Source: Fallopia convolvulus (Eukaryota; Streptophyta; Magnoliopsida; Caryophyllales; Polygonaceae). Taken from it: a DNA stretch of 64,000 bases. How positions within the stretch are numbered: the first letter of the stretch is position 1; every line of letters starts with the position of its first letter. Of this stretch, positions 8,947 through 20,878 are shown piece after piece. The DNA lies in the NCBI GenBank assembly GCA_964016875.1, contig OZ024724.1:29473786-29537785 (forward strand), written 5' to 3'. Under the pieces are notes generated by a model that was given only the letters and a program-made list of their open reading frames with translations, had not been told where the DNA came from and did not search any database. Both the position numbers and the translations under genes were made by a program.

Positions 8947-11485
8947 ATGGATGCTTCAACACAACCAGAGGGCGATGTCGGACTCAATGAAGAGTGTGGT
9001 TCCGATTCAAGCGACCGTAGTGATTGTAAGGAGGTTACTCATCAGACAATTCAGACTAACACATCCACTGCAGTCACGAGTTCAAAAGCCAAAGCAATTG
9101 CTCCAATTCGTCCATCAAAGAGAAAGCGAGAAAGGAAGGCAATTGAGTCGAGGTCGATGGTCTGGTTGCATTTCAACAAATTTGATGAACCAATTATCTC
9201 TGAGGTCGATGGAGTTAGCCAGCAGGTGGGAATAACAAAGAAGGCTGAGTGTAATTACCGCAAAACAGTCCTTGCTTGTGATTCGAGAGGTAATGGGACA
9301 TCATCTCTTAAAAAGCATATTGAAGTTCATTGCAAGAAATATCCTAGTAGCTTAGCTTGTGTGAATGTGGAGGATGGGAAACAAGCTCATCTAGGTTCTG
9401 AATTGGTTGAAGGATTTAATCGTTTGAATACTAGAGTATGGTCTCAGGAAGCTTGTATTGATGCTGCAACTAAGATGATTGTGATTGATGAATTGCCATT
9501 CAGTGCTATAGAAAGGGCTGGTTTCAAATTGTTTTGTGAGGTTGTTGTACCTAGGTTAATATTGCCTTGTAGGAAGACAATTGTTAGGAATTTTTTGAGA
9601 ATGTATGAGGAAAAAAAGCTGGAATTGAAGAATGAGTTGCAAGAAGTTAGTGTTTGTCTTACAACTGATACATGGACTAGCTGTCAGAATATCAACTACA
9701 TGGTCATAACTGCTCATTTTATAGATAGTGTTTGGACAATGCACAAGAGAATCCTGAATTTTTGTGTTATTCCCAACCATAGTGGGAATACAATTGGAAA
9801 AATCTTGGAGGATGCTTTGATTGAATGGGGGATTGAGAATGTGCTAACAATTTCTGTTGATAATGCTTCTCCTAATAAGCATGCCATTAATTACGTGAAG
9901 AGGAGGAGGATGGGTTGGAGTAAGAAACCAGTATGTGGAGGAGAGTTTCTCCATGTGAGATGTCTTCCTCATGTCATCAATTTAATTGTAAAATCTGGTT
10001 TGAAAGAGTTGGAAGGCTCAGTTGCTGCAATAAGGAATGCAATCCGGTTTGTTAGGAGTTCTGCTGCTAGGACAGATGCTTTCAAGAAGTGTGTTGAGAA
10101 GGATAAGATTGAATGTAAGAAGATATGCATTCTTGATGTCCCAACAAGATGGAATTCAAGCTACATGATGTTGGACACTGCACTAGAATTGAAGATGGCA
10201 TTTCAGAGGATGGCAGATGATGATCCATTGAATTACAGAAGCTATTTTGATGAGGAAGAGGACTTAAATGATGATGAAGATGAAACTCAAGCTCAAAAGG
10301 GTGGAGGAAGAAAGAGAGTTGGACCTCCTAAGGATGTGGATTGGGAAAAGGCAGAGTGTTTTGTCAAATTTCTTAAGGTTTTCTATCAAGTCACAATAAA
10401 TTTGAGTGCTTCAATGGAGCCAACTGCACACTCTGCATTCCATGACATTATAAGCATCAAAGCTGAGCTAGATGATTTGACTATCTACCCACCAGATGAG
10501 AGCAGCAGTGAAGTAGATCACATTCTATATGACATGGCAACAAAGATGACAACCAAATTCAACAAGTATTTCACCTCTCTAGATGACATAAATCCATTAT
10601 TTCTAGTAGCTCTTGTTCTTGATCCAAGATACAAGCTCAAATACCTGGAGAGACAAGCTGAAAGGATGTTATACTTGAGCAACACTGAAGTTAAGAGAAT
10701 ATCAGACAAGGTGAAAGCTTTGATGATTAAGCTTTCTGATAATTATGGACCTAGTGGTTCAAAGAGGTCTACAAATTCAGAGAGTGGAATTGTAGTTGAA
10801 GGCAATAGTCAGGGAAGAAGAAATGGAAAGGACAAGATGGGTTGCTCAGGAAAGAAGAAGGCTATGCTAGAGGATTGGGACAAACAACTTGAAGAAGGTG
10901 AAGACTTGGTTGTAGGTCATGAAGTAGATAGGTATTTGCTTGATCCTATTGAAAAACCTAAAATAAGAGCTAAATTCAAGATAACTGAATGGTGGAGGGC
11001 TAATGGGAGCAAGTATCCATGTTTGCAAGTTGTTGCTAGAGATGTGTTGGCAATTCAAGTGTCCACAGTGGCTAGTGAATCAAGTTTTAGCACGGGTAAG
11101 AGGGTAATTGATCCTTATAGAAGCTCGATGACACCTAAGACTGTTGAGGCCTTGATTTGTTACCAGAATTGGTTGAAGAGTGATACCATCATTACTTTGG
11201 AATACCTTCCAACCATAGAAGAAATGGAATTCTATGAAGAAGTTGAAAAAGGTAATATAGCTTAAAACTATTTTATTCTTTTATTTATGTTTCAACTATA
11301 TTAAGTTTTATCTAAGAACTTTTTCATTCTTTTATTAATTCTTGTGTCTTTGTGAATATGTAGAGAGGGAAGAAGAAGTCAGACAAGGAGCAGCTTTGAA
11401 GTCTACCAACACTATTAGCACAAATGCATCTACAACTGTCGAACCAGCAACAAAGAAAAAGAAGCTCACCAAGGGGAACAAATAA
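8947..11485 (+). CDS. hAT transposase (BED finger, hAT C-terminal dimerisation domain)
   Basis: The ATG at 8947 opens a frame that can be spliced at 11251/11364 (GT-AG), giving 808 residues and adding a lysine-rich KKKKLTKGNK tail. Without splicing it stops at 11265. An N-terminal BED-type zinc finger (about residues 75-130) is followed by the RNase H-like core, with likely catalytic D241 (TDTWTS), D305 (SVDNAS) and E711 (ASESSFS). The hAT dimerisation region ends in YRSSMTPKTVEALICYQNWL. The enzyme would excise and insert the surrounding element in the nucleus. In the BED finger the second zinc cysteine appears replaced: C102-x2-R105, with H124 and H128/C129 retained. Otherwise length and motifs fit plant zinc-finger BED/RICESLEEPER-type transposases. 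The GTG-initiated extension to 8920 is not used because an intron end lies there. Confidence 0.9.
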
Positions 11486-12123
11486 ACAAGTTGGTTAGTT
11501 AGTATTTGTTTTTTTTAGTGACTAAAATTTAGTTTATTCACTTTATTGATTATATTCTACAATCTTATATGTGTTTGTGCAATTTGTGTGCAGTTTTCAT
11601 CTGTCCAAGCTGGGTGCCTGCAGATTTGTTGGTTAGATAGGCTTAAAGAAAATTCCATTTTCTTTTGTTTTGGCAGAATTTAGTTTCAGTTGATGGATGT
11701 TTTAGTTTTTTTTAATTCAATCAATTTTAGTTTCAATTGATGGGTTAAGCACAATTTTTGTTCGGCTCGGTATTTCATTAACGATTATGACTTGAATGCT
11801 ACTGAGAACTTGATGCTTTTTCATTTGATGGTGTTTGAAATAGATGAGGCTTACTTTTAGTTTTTACTTTTTAGCTTATGAATTTTTTACTTGTAGCTCT
11901 TGATTGTAATAGGAGCCGAACCGAACCGAACCGAACCGAACCGAATTTTTTACTTGTAACTTTATTCGGTTAACCGAAGTTAGGAACCGAATAAAGTTCG
12001 GGTACGGTTATTACGGTTCCTCACTAAAATTCGTAGGAACCGAATCGAACTAAAAAAAAAATTCACCCTGCGGGTAGGCTAAAAAAAACCCAATAACCGA
12101 AGTATCCCAGCCCTAATATAATG

Positions 12124-12935
12124 TATGTATTATCTACTTTATATATCTATGTATGTATCTATATGATTCCATTTTGGATGTTTGGATGGTTTGTTAAAGC
12201 CCTAATGACTTTACAATTTTTGAAGATTTGAAGCTTACAAATGACTTTACCATTTTTTGTGTGATATTAGGTGACCAAATTCAAGTGTAAAAACAACAAA
12301 CAACTTCATTGCTTCCAAACAACCAACTTACAAACAACACTTGCTTCTAAATGAAAAAACATCGACATATAACTTACTGAATCAGAAAATTACAAACAAC
12401 ACTTGCTTTTAAAGCCTCAACATGAAAAAAACAACAAACAACATTACTTTTCAGGGGAAATATTATCAACTGCCCGAATCTCAGCACCTTCGAATAGGCG
12501 AAGCTGCACGACCGTTTCCTTGGCTAACAGGCAATCTGTTATATCATTGTTGTTCAAGAGAAAGCTACAATATCCTGGTGGTACTCCCTCGCCATATTGG
12601 CTCCAAGATGTTCACGTTTCTTAGGGTGGCCCCAGGTAACATGGTCCATTCCGTTCTTCTCTCCTTAACCCCACGCATGTGCACGATGGAGAAGTTGATG
12701 AAGAATGGAGCAATTGGGGTAGGTTCGCGGGGAACATGCTGCTTTCCTATGATCCATGGATGGAGATGGAATTTTGGTTTGGGTTTGAGGTTGGAGATCA
12801 AGTCTTCTTTTATGCTTGAAAATTACTCTAAATTTGTGATGTGCATGCATGGGTCTTGTCATAAGAAAAGTTGATAATAGTATCATCAGAACATTAAATG
12901 TCATAGTGTTATCAACACATTAAATGGCATAGTGT
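12124..12935. other. Sequence between hAT and the next MULE, no recognised gene
   Basis: The first part continues the MULE left end broken by the hAT insertion. A 150-codon open stretch at 12422-12874 has no recognisable domain and no sign of selection. About 12888-12941 holds an imperfect tandem duplication of a roughly 27-bp unit containing CATTAAATG and CATAGTGT. No MULE right end is seen here. Confidence 0.5.
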
Positions 12936-12973
12936 CATCAGAAGAGCCACTTTTTTCATAATAGCGCACCCTC

Positions 12974-13107
12974 TGTCCGTTATGGCCAGAAAGCCCCAAG
13001 CCGTAACGGCCAGAGGGCCCTAGCCGTAACGGATGGAGCTCGTCCGACCGTTACGGTTGGGGACACTCTGGCTGTAACGGCTGGGGTCCTTCTGGCTGTA
13101 ACGACTG
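12974..13107. repeat. Subterminal array of CCGTWACGG palindromes (copy A left end)
   Basis: About six units of 23-24 bp each carry a GCCGTAACGGC-like palindrome in one or the other orientation, separated by short GC-rich linkers. Further single copies lie at about 13600-13662, 16054-16096 and 18598-18612 within the same element, and a sister array is at 7317-7448. Repeated palindromes beside a transposon end suggest protein-binding sites. Confidence 0.8.
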
Positions 13108-13873
13108 GATTTTTTCTGAAACCATGAAATTAAATGCACTCAACTACCTTAATTCATTCCACTGTAAGCTGTTAATTCTCTATAGCCGTAAGCCAACCAT
13201 TCCATTTCATCTCTTCTCCAAAAAACACAACCTCTCCATGGTTATCAATCTTCAACAATGAACAATGGATATTACCAATATTTCTTGGATTTGAAAGATC
13301 AACCCTTGAACATCAATCACAATGAGGTATATTTCATTTATTTGTTCTATCTTATCTTTCTTCCACCACTCTACTTCACTTCACTCTACCATATTTATCT
13401 ATTACCTAGAGATGGTTTTGAAGTAGGAAAAAAGTGTGTTTAATGTTGCATGTATTGACTAGGCAAAATTATATAATTATTAGTAAAAAAAACTAGGTTA
13501 AAGATGATTACTTTGTAGACAAAAGATAGTAACTTTTGATTTAGGACTTCAAAGTGTTCCTGGTAAAAAAAATTGATCTTTGAAAAAGAAGAAGTGTTGT
13601 GGCCGTTACAGCCATAGGGCCCCCAGCCATATCGGCCAGAGTGTGCTCGGCCGTTACGGCTATAGTTTACAAAATCTTCATTTTATATTTTATTTTAATC
13701 ATTGTAGGAAGATAATGAAGTCTACACTGGGATTGATGCATTGAGGATCAAAGATGGACTGTGATATCATATACAACAATTTTGAATATGGATGTCCCCA
13801 GGTGCAGTCAAAACCGATTCCGTTTGTTGGAGATTGGTATAATACTGGATATCCGTAGATACGTCCAAGTCAG
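13108..13873. other. Leader region of MULE copy A
   Basis: No conserved coding segment was recognised. Splice-like and AT-rich sequence lies between the terminal array and the transposase reading frames. A two-unit CCGTTACGG cluster sits at about 13600-13662. Confidence 0.4.
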
Positions 13874-15354
13874 ATGCTAGCTACAAGTGATTGGGGTGGA
13901 TACTCTCAGATGCGTCCATATCAGTGCGATTGTGGATATGCTCAGATATATACCGATCAGTATAATGCTGATTATACACAGATGGAGTCAATGGCAAGGT
14001 GTGGGTTTCATCCTTTGAGCGGCATGCCACAATTTATGGAACCCGTGGAGGAGGTGGTGCAAGAGTCTGATGATTATACAGAGTTATTTACTACAGATAG
14101 ATATTTGATAGCAGAGAGGAAGCCATACAGTGGGTTAAGACAACAAGTATTCAAAATAACATGTGCATACGAACTTAGCGGACAAACAAGTCTAGACTAT
14201 TTGGTCAACTTGGCAAGACTTGGTTGGTATGCGAGAGAGAAGGGATTCACACCCGAAGAAAAGGGAAGTAAAGGAGGTCCAAGAGACCATTAAGTCAAAA
14301 AAATGTGGCTGCAAGTTTGCAGTGACTTGTATTGAGGGTCCAAGAGGATCGTGGAGGATTGAGGTTGTTCATGGAATTCACAACCACAGGATAAATTCTA
14401 GTTTGCATGGGCATGCACTCGTTGAAGACTCACCGACCAAAAGCTTAAGTTGGCGGAGTCTTAGAAATTGTTGGATTTACCTCAATATGGCTGAATTACA
14501 CTGTAGTCGTAGCTTTCTTTGCCTTTGAGAGGGAGGACAACTTTTCTTGGGCCGTGGAACAACTTCAAAAGCTTTGTGCATTCGCGCATATTGAGCCTAC
14601 CTGTTTGGTGACAGATCATGAGCTGGCTTTGATGAAGCAATTGGATAAGATGTTTTCGAGATCGAAGCGCCTTCTTTGTAGGTGACACATTGAGAAGAAT
14701 ATTGAAGCTAGAGCAAAGAGTCTAATGAAGAATGCAACAAGCGCAAAATAATTTTCGAATGATTTTTGGGTATTGTTTAAGAAAACGACAATAGATGGCT
14801 ATGAAAGGGAGTTGGCAAGGCTAGAAAGAAAATGGTGTATGTGGTCGCGTCTTCTGCAATATGTCAGAAAACAATGGCTTGATCCATACAGGAGAAGATT
14901 TGTTTCTACTTGGACAGACACAATATTGACATTTGAGTGTAATACAACAAACAGGTATGCACATCTATTCCCTAAAAGACAACACGATATATGGTGTCTG
15001 AATTGCAGGGTAGATTCATCCTTGAAAAATTTGATTGAGACTGCAAACAACCGTTTAGATACAACATTTATCCTATTTCATACATCACTAGAGATCCAAG
15101 TGAATAACATAAAGGCCTCCTTCAATGCATGTCGTCTAAAGACGCGGTCTCATTTGGCAGCGGTTGGTGTTTGTAAGCAGTTGAAGTACGCTGTTTCTGA
15201 CAAGTGCATGGAGTTTCTGATAAAAGAGAACCGTAAGGGTGAAGGTATGTTCCTTGACATGAGGTGTACATGTACTAGACAAGTGATACACGATTTGCCT
15301 TGTTTCCATACTATTGCACGGTATGTGACTCTAGAGATTCCCACAAATGTTTGA
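13874..15354 (+). pseudogene. MULE transposase, core deleted, SWIM zinc finger retained (copy A)
   Basis: The first frame (13874-14293) gives a tyrosine-rich N-terminus. A frameshift leads to a FAR1/WRKY-GCM-like DNA-binding segment (KCGCKFAVTC...WRIEVVHGIHNH). The sequence then jumps to the late part of the MULE domain (VTDHELALMKQLD near 14610). The region that should hold the first catalytic aspartate (DSTYKTN-type) is missing. The last block (14773-15354) ends with a SWIM finger: CTC, then ten residues, then CFH (CxCxnCxH). Intact proteins of this family cut and join MULE DNA. The internal deletion, frameshifts and stops near 14683 and 14748 show that this one is dead. Confidence 0.75.
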
Positions 15355-15928
15355 TGGATCCTTGACATAGAGAGAGTAGTACAGAATGAGGATGTTGAAG
15401 GATGCAAGGTCAGAGTTGCAAAATGTTTAATGGATGACTTCTACATGAACACATTCCCACAAATATCTGGTAATCTACAACATGATTGTGGCAATGTTGT
15501 ATATGATATAGTCTACCCCGAGATGACCACTACACGAGAACTGGCAACTAAGAAGAAGAAGCATAGGGGGCGGCCCAAGAATAGCCCTAACAAAAGATTT
15601 CTTAGTGATTGGGAGCATGTTGATAAGGAGTTAAATGAAACATTGCGAAAGAAACCTAGAGGCAAGCCACCAACACACCCGAAAACCCTTAATTCACCAA
15701 CTATTTCGAGGGTGCCCCAAATTCCACCAACACCCTAACACCATGTACTTCGAGGGTGCCCTAGACTCCACCAACACCCCTGACACCGCCACCCACAGAG
15801 CACTTTTCCCACACATGGATGACATCCTTATGTGTATGATGCCATACTTCACTGGTTTTTCATATATTGCACCAGACGAAAATTGTGGTTATAGAGTTGT
15901 TGCACACTCTCTTGGCATCACTCAATAG
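15355..15928 (+). pseudogene. Transposase C-terminal tail with AT-hook-like motif and truncated OTU domain (copy A)
   Basis: After a TGA at 15352-15354 the frame continues at 15430 with KKKKHRGRPKNSPN, an AT-hook-like GRP motif, and a proline-rich linker (to 15738). In the next frame is FTGFSYIAPDENCGYRVVAHSLG. DENCGYR matches the catalytic-cysteine motif (DGNCGYR type) of OTU-like cysteine proteases fused to some plant MULE transposases; the cysteine codon is at 15884-15886. A TAG at 15926-15928 ends it soon afterwards, so the rest of the OTU domain, including its histidine, is lost. Confidence 0.65.
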
Positions 15929-16390
15929 GATGACAAACACTACTCTATAACTTTAAACTGGGTTATGTAAACTGTTTGTTTTCTATTTTGCTGTAAATTT
16001 TCTGTGTAAACTGTTCAAGCTTGTATTCAAAATGTAAATTGTTATTCAGATCTTGCAGTAACGGTCGGCGTGCCTCTGGTTGTTACTGTCGGCCCCTATG
16101 TCCGGATTGATTGCAATGGCATTTTGATTTGCCTCGTGGATTCATTTCAATTCTGGTAATGCATATTCAATCAAACTCGGAATGCCGGAAAATACACAAA
16201 CGTCATAGAAATTATATTTTTCAATCATGTCTAAACATCGTAAGTGTGAAAATATCTAAACGTCAAGTACGAAAATACAAGCCAAGTCTGAAAATATCCA
16301 AATGTCAAGTACGAAAATACTACATAAGTCATAGGAATCATAAGTCAAAACAACATAAAAATCAAGTGGCGGGATACTCATCATCATCGT
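15929..16390. other. Spacer between convergent genes of MULE copy A
   Basis: Noncoding. A pair of decayed CCGTWACGG-type units lies at about 16054-16096. At about 16185-16340 there is a run of imperfect AAATATC(T/C)AAACGTCAAGTACGAAAATAC-like direct repeats. This is probably the shared 3' untranslated region. Confidence 0.45.
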
Positions 16391-18514
16391 GAGGTCTGGT
16401 ACCACTACCCTGGTCGGCCTTTGGCGGGGGCCACTATCCTCCTAGATCAATAATAGATCTCCTAATGGGCTCACGCATATCTCGATCATGAGCCATAGAA
16501 ATGGTGCAAGATAACCCACAACCCGCTGCATGCGTTGTAAATATATCTGCTCTGTACCTTGTGGACTCACATACATATGAGTACGAGGCCCATAACACAA
16601 CATATAATCCGAGGAAGAAGCCGACGGGTCATCCGTCGCTGGAGGTCCCATGAGGTCTAGACTAATGGAGTGGAAGTTTTGTGCATCCCAAACTCACCGA
16701 GACATGTCATACTCCACAACGGCTGGTTGTGTGGCTCTGCGAGGCATGATAGGGGGACGTGGTATCTGCTGCACACGATGGTACTGTCTAGAGGCTCAAT
16801 CGGGCATATACGGCTCTGAGATATCAAGACAAGATATGACGCCGTGGAAACGTGAAGGGGCTAGACTGTGGATGAAATCTAACTCTCCGTATCGACCTAA
16901 TGCACAACATTTTTAATATAGGTTATGTAATAAACAAAACAATATTTATAAGATGTATTTTTTATATACTTACATCTCTCACAGTCATACGATCGAGCCC
17001 TGCTCTGAAGTTGCGCGTACCATCAAGTGTCCTACCTGAACCCCATCTCGTGGCCCATGGTGCATCGCCTCCCCAATCCAGATCGTCAACGGGGCGAAAA
17101 GCTGGGAAGTAGGAAGATATATCCATGCCTGCATAGAGATTATATGGGAATTAATTACTTTTTTTTAATGTATAAAATTGAAAATACATAACCCATCACT
17201 TACCTGTAACAATGTGGTACAAACAACCATTTAACGAGCCCCCACTCGCGTGCACTCATCGAGCCCTCGATGCAGATAAGCGAGCACGACTGAACCCCAA
17301 GACATGCCCTCGAATGCCTTGACATCTCGTACTAGGCTGATATATGAAAGGGGAATCCGATGTTATGACTTGTCGGGAAATAATGTGGATGCCAGCAGAA
17401 ACAACAAAAAACCCGTCGCTGGAATCGCCAGATCAATCGGCGGATCACCCTCCTCATCTACGAGCTCCTCGCATACTCTCCTCAACTCTTCGTGTGTTAC
17501 CCCTCCCTTGTCATAGTTGCTTTAGAACTACTCGTCATCTAACCCAAATATCTCAAGAAACTGCAATCTCTAACGCTCCCTCAACTTACCCTGCTTTAGT
17601 ATCCGCTCCTCAAATGGAAGGGTAACAACATCTCCATCAATCTTGAGACCGAGGATAAGTGCCACATCATGCAGCGTGATCGTCATCTCTGCCCAAGGCA
17701 TATGGAATGCGTTCATCTTTGGCGGCCATCGCTATAAATGCCTCAATCAACGAAGTATGAACGTGGCTATACATGAGGTGTTGTAGATGAGCAAGTCCAC
17801 TATCCCTAACTATATCAATCCACTCGCCCTCCCCAGCCAACAACCAACTAGACAATTGGGAAGTACGTCCATGAATCCTACACCTAACACGCTCCTATGC
17901 AATAATGATCCTAATAAGATCAAACGTATAAAAGGATCTTAATAAAAGTGTACAGATAACTAACGTACCCGGCCAACATAGATGTGGTGGGCGACATGCT
18001 CCTCGAAGCCCAATAGCAAGTCTGGTATCTGTAGGCCACCGGGTACATGACCGGTCAGAAACGGATGAATGTTCAGCCCGTCGGCATGTCTACTACGACC
18101 CTAGCTATATGAAGGACTAGTTGGAGTCGCAACAACTCCACCACATGTAGTCTCAGCATGAGTAATATTAGTCCAACCCCGGCCTCTAGCGCGAGACCGT
18201 GAAGCCTGACTCGTAGTCCTCGACTGTCGAGCCTAACTCACGTGCATCGACGTCGGAGCCTCTATTGCCTCATCCTCTGGCTCAGCACTATGAATCGTAA
18301 CTGGCTGGGAAGAGCACCGTCGACGCTGCCTAGCATACACAATACCATAATCATGGATAACCTCCTGGTTCCGGGGAGCCAGAGCTTGCGCCTGCGCCTG
18401 GTCCACCGGCTCATCCTGTATGTCGTCTAACCCCTGTATCTGAGGATTTGGCTGCGACGTAGCCTGGTCTCTCAGTGCATTTCTACGACAATGACGAATC
18501 GACCTATCTCCCAT
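16391..18514 (-). pseudogene. Plant mobile domain (PMD, MAIN-like) protein, broken (copy A)
   Basis: On the minus strand the gene starts near 18514 (MGDRSIRHCRRN). It then reads HVPGG...LLLGFEEHVAHHIYVG, an intron, SWLLAGEGEWIDIVRDSGLAHL, LIEAFIA and, after a one-base shift near 17730, WPPKMNAFHMPWAEMTITL with HDVALILGLKIDGD. FHMPWAEMTITLHDV is the hallmark of the PMD (aminotransferase-like, MAIN/MAIL) family. Further exons (about 17110, 16900 and 16650 downward) give the C-terminal part. Two in-frame stops in the N-terminal exon and the frameshift mark it as a pseudogene. PMD proteins in plants act in transcription and silencing, and the domain is known to occur inside transposons. Its role for the element is unknown. 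Confidence 0.7.
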
Positions 18515-19021
18515 TCGAAACTGAAGGGATATAGAAGAGACAAAAAAAATTTCTCAACAAAAGGAATACAAAATACAGATTTCTCAGCATAAGTGATCTG
18601 GCCGTAATGGCCGAACATCGTCTTCTATCTCGTTGGCATAACTCAGCGGCCGTCGGACTTTCAACATCAGCCGTCCATTCATCCCAAATCTCCATTTGAT
18701 GACATTTGAACATTAAAGTCCCTAATTCCCCTATTTCATTCTAAAACCCAAAATCAAATAAAAAACCCTAACTTGTTAAACTCAAATATGAAATTTCCAT
18801 AAAAAATGCAATTTTTACAACAAAACTTACTTTGATAATGGTGGTTGCTGTTGAAATGTTGCTTTGATGCCTTCTTTTTAGAGATTTCAATGGAGAATAT
18901 TGAGAGTTGAGAGATGGAGGAATGGAAGAAGAGAGTGGTGAGAGAGTAGAAATGAATGTGGGTGGGGGATGTAATTTTGGATTAAATTTTATTTATATGT
19001 AAAGGGTGCTCTATTATATAA
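18515..19021. other. Right subterminal region of MULE copy A
   Basis: This contains the 5' flank of the PMD gene, one GGCCGTAATGGCC palindrome at about 18600 and the first of the two right-end motifs (AAAGGGTGCTCTAT, about 19001-19014). No coding region is seen. Confidence 0.55.
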
Positions 19022-20878
19022 AGAGAAATTCCTTTTGGTGCCCCTAAGGTTTTGTCTTTTCCTTTTGGTGCCCAAGAAAAAAACTTATTCCTCTTGGTAC
19101 TCCTAAGGTTTTAGATTTTCCCGTTATTACCCCTCCCCGATTCAAATTAGTTAATTTCAAGCTCACCATTATGTTCCTCACCCTTAAATTAGTAGGATTT
19201 GATTATTTTTTTTGAAAAGGTAAGAATTCGGATACCAAACATACTTGGTAAACCGAGAGACCGTAAAAAAAGGCAGTCGAAAACGGCTAGGCGAGTTAAA
19301 GCAAGCAAGATAAGCTAAGAAAGTACAAATCCCCGAAAAAGCAACTAAGAAGAGTTTGAGATCGGGGTGAGTAAAGCACTAAGAAAAGTGTCACAGGCAA
19401 CAGGTCGACCCCATCTGGGCATGCGAAATAGACAACTGACGTTCCCTCCACCGAGATGAAGGATCTTCAGAAGCCCTAGAGCACCAAGCGACCTGGCCCA
19501 ATACAACTCGGTCCAATATCAAACTAAGCTCCAACTCCTTGGAAAATAAGTATGTTAAATACGGCTCGAGCTATCCTGCAAAAAAGTGTCAAACTTACAT
19601 CTCAAGTAAAACAAAAGGTTTTACTTACAATGCAAGTGGACACAAAAAGCAAGAAAAAAATACTTGCAATTCACGGTAACAATCCTTGCATAGCAAGGAC
19701 TAATACCATAAATAATTATTTGATTTTATTGAATTCTAAACCTAAACACCTAATATCTATAACGTGCAGCCAAAACAAATAAAAAATTGATCTTTTTCTT
19801 TTGTTCTTTTTTTTTGTGTTTTATTTCCGCTTGAAAGGCGGAACCAGACAACGCCGGAGGCCGAACAACAAGTATCACCAACCGACTGCGTAAGGTTAGG
19901 CAAAACAAGCTAGGCGAGAGCGGAAGATCGAGCAGCCTAGAGCCAACGCCGGTAGAACTTGGTCGACGACGACAATGGGTTAGGTTGGGCGATACGGCGG
20001 GGGAGAGAGGGCCATCAGGCCGACATCGGAATAGCAGCACCAACTCAGGATCGGGAAAATCAGATCTAGTTGTAGAATCTCTTTAACGGGCTAGACCTCT
20101 ATATGTAACGAGCCTCCGGAACAAGGGTGGGACAAACAGAGGACATAAGATCCGAATCAGAAGATTGAGCCCCATTCAAACCAGGCTCGAAAAGCTTCCA
20201 AATCCACATATACATGGGCGTAATAGAAATTGATAGAGGGCTTTCGGTTATCCAACCATTAAAGCATAAACAAGATCAAATCAAACCCAAAAGGCTTAAC
20301 ATATCAAAGATTGATAGAAGTTAGGTCAAAAACAACATGTCGTAGTTACTCAACCATAAAAAAGGCTTTCTCAGCCAGAAAAATCAGAGAATGTTGTCTC
20401 AACTATAGGGAAAGGCTTTCTCAGCCATGAAGAAAGTTTTCTCAACCGGAAAAGGCTTCCTCAGCCATACTCAAGGGGTTTCTTTACCTGGTTGGGGGTT
20501 TCTGGGGTTCAGAGCGTTTCTTCAAAACTGTTGATCTTGTTCTTTGCAAACTGGTTCTGTAGTAGGATTTGACTATTAAAACATAAAAATTCATAACCTA
20601 ACCATCCTAGTTAAATTTGTAAACAACCCCTTAAAATAGAGAATTGTTTAAAAATTCAAATTGATGTATTTTGGTTATGAATTTAAGTGTTTTAAGAGTT
20701 GAATCCTACTAATTTAAGGGTGATGAAAATACTGGTGAGCTTGAAATTAACTAATTTGAACCGGAGAGGGGCGTCAACGGGAAAAGCCAAAACCTCAGGG
20801 GTACCAAGAGGAATAAGTTTTTTTTCTTGGGCACAAAAGAAAATGCCAAAACCTTAGGCGCACCAAAAGAAATTTCCC
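19022..20878. mobile_element. Fold-back MITE inserted in the MULE right end (itself interrupted)
   Basis: The left arm (19022-19207) and the reverse complement of the right arm match over at least 180 bp. Both start around GAAATT(T/C)C(C/T)TTTGGTG and run through CTTGGTAC, AATTAGTTAATTTCAAGCTC and CTTAAATTAGTAGGAT. The likely 10-bp target duplication is TATTATATAA (19012-19021) and TAATATATAA (20879-20888), one mismatch, in the size range of Mutator-type insertions. Without the nested retroposon the element is about 480 bp and almost entirely self-complementary. It splits the two tandem end motifs of the host MULE. Confidence 0.75.
19208..20559 (-). mobile_element. Retroposon with poly(A) inside the fold-back MITE (minus strand)
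   Basis: An 18-bp duplication, TAGTAGGATTTGAYTATT (19190-19207 and 20560-20577, one mismatch), flanks a 1,352-bp insert. The left edge begins with a T-rich run, which is the poly(A) tail when read on the minus strand. Target duplication plus tail is the signature of LINE-driven insertion. Near 20340-20470 there are several units with AAAGGCTTTCTCAGCCA. I see no reverse transcriptase or endonuclease, so this is a truncated LINE, a non-autonomous retroposon or a retrocopy of a transcript. Confidence 0.7.

Larger units (their letters stand above)
7484..12115 (+). mobile_element. hAT DNA transposon, near-complete, with 8-bp target duplication
   Basis: The element starts TAGGGCTGGGA and ends TCCCAGCCCTA, an 11-bp perfect terminal inverted repeat. 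It is flanked by the 8-bp duplication ATATAATG (7476-7483 and 12116-12123), as expected for hAT elements. Both subterminal regions carry clustered CCGAAC/GTTCGG repeats (about 7500-7640 and 11915-12060), likely transposase binding sites. The 4,632-bp interior carries one transposase gene with a long open frame. The perfect duplication and open gene suggest a recent insertion. Confidence 0.95.

Noticed and set aside
12422..12874. 150-codon open frame
   Set aside because: No recognisable domain, irregular composition, and it lies between transposon ends; probably chance.
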